Source: Formicarius rufipectus
Taxonomy: Eukaryota > Chordata > Aves > Passeriformes > Formicariidae
NCBI GenBank assembly: GCA_013399695.1
Contig: VXAU01002314.1
Span: 62,001 to 126,000, forward strand
DNA: 64,000 nt
Direction: 5' to 3'
In this document: positions 63,447 to 64,000 of the stretch, one piece after another
Layout of the letters: the number at the start of each line of letters is the position of its first letter
Numbering within the stretch: the first letter of the stretch is position 1
Notes under the pieces: model-generated
The model's database searches: none
The model's input: the letters and a program-made list of their open reading frames with translations, nothing else
Told to the model about the DNA's origin: nothing
Translations under genes and position numbers: made by a program

Positions 63447-64000
63447 CTAAGGTGCCTGTTGGGCAGACAGAACAAAAGGATGAAGGCTGGACAGAGAGAC
63501 ATGTCTGCCTTTTTCAGTGGAAAGGAACTTATTGAAGAGCAGAGGGGTTAGACTGGAAAGAAAGGGGCAGTGGGAGAAGTGGGTGAGAGAAGACTATGAG
63601 GGAGAAGGCCAACAGGCCATCTCAGAGTGTAGGGCAAAAGAAGGCCATGACTGGCAGGTTCTGAGCAAAACAGAGCAGAAAACAACACAAGGTTTTCATC
63701 TAATCTCTGCCTTTGTTGATATTTTAAATGTACATGGGTTTATTATCTTCTTGTCTGAACAACAAGAGTGATAGACCAGCTTAGACCCCTAAACTTAATT
63801 ATAGAATGAAAAGTTCTGGTTCATCACCTTTTCTTTCATTCCAACCTTCAAGTGTTCGGCAGTTGCCAAGTGGTTTTCTCATCCAAGTGTAACCCTGGAT
63901 CAGCTGCTTCTGCGGCTAACAAGTAGTAGAGATTTCCTGGGCAGCATGTATATGCCAGCAGCAGTGACACCTGGACCCGAGTGTACATGGACTGGCTCCC
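63447..64000 (-). other. ARHGEF33 intron or upstream sequence
   Basis: No further exon could be supported on either strand up to the window end. More 5' exons of ARHGEF33 are expected beyond 64000. Confidence 0.5.

Overview
This is a stretch of vertebrate nuclear genome, most likely from a bird. The evidence is the many CR1 LINE fragments (3' ends of the type TTCCAACCC...ATTCTGTGAT), a 390-bp ERVK-like solo LTR, compact introns, and protein sequence almost identical to vertebrate SOS1. The species cannot be named. A tRNA-derived SINE with an (AAC)n tail is present in three copies and points to one of the bird lineages that acquired such SINEs. Two single N characters (133 and 4757) mark assembly gaps; the second one cuts into an exon.

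Region 1-43.3 kb, plus strand: SOS1, the Ras guanine-nucleotide exchange factor. Exon 1 is not visible. I place 21 coding exons from 2370 to the stop codon at 42257, all with GT/AG borders and matching phases except exon 3, which has lost its 5' part at the N. In order they encode the histone-fold, DH, PH, REM and CDC25 domains and the proline-rich Grb2-binding tail. The 3' UTR probably ends just after the AATAAA at 43312. The introns hold CR1 remnants (10.85-12.65 kb, 24.6 kb), SINE copies (2.5, 19.9 and 41.3 kb) and the solo LTR (29.66-30.05 kb).

Region 43.3-51.7 kb: the stretch between two convergent genes. It holds one CR1 copy (45.1-45.9 kb) and, somewhere in 49-51.7 kb, the 3' UTR of the next gene.

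Region 51.7-64 kb, minus strand: ARHGEF33, a Dbl-family Rho GEF. Ten exons from 63446 down to the stop at 51671 join in phase. They encode a Gln-rich helical segment, a linker, a complete DH domain of about 190 residues, a long disordered segment, and a very basic C-terminus ending in KKK. No PH domain follows the DH. The gene's 5' exons lie beyond 64000. The tail-to-tail SOS1/ARHGEF33 order is also that of the human genome.

No bacterial-type systems, CRISPR arrays, rRNA genes or functional tRNA genes were seen. The most unusual items are a chimeric retrocopy at 2551-2979 (SINE plus about 190 bp of unrelated sequence inside one 11-bp target-site duplication) and the exon 3 gap.
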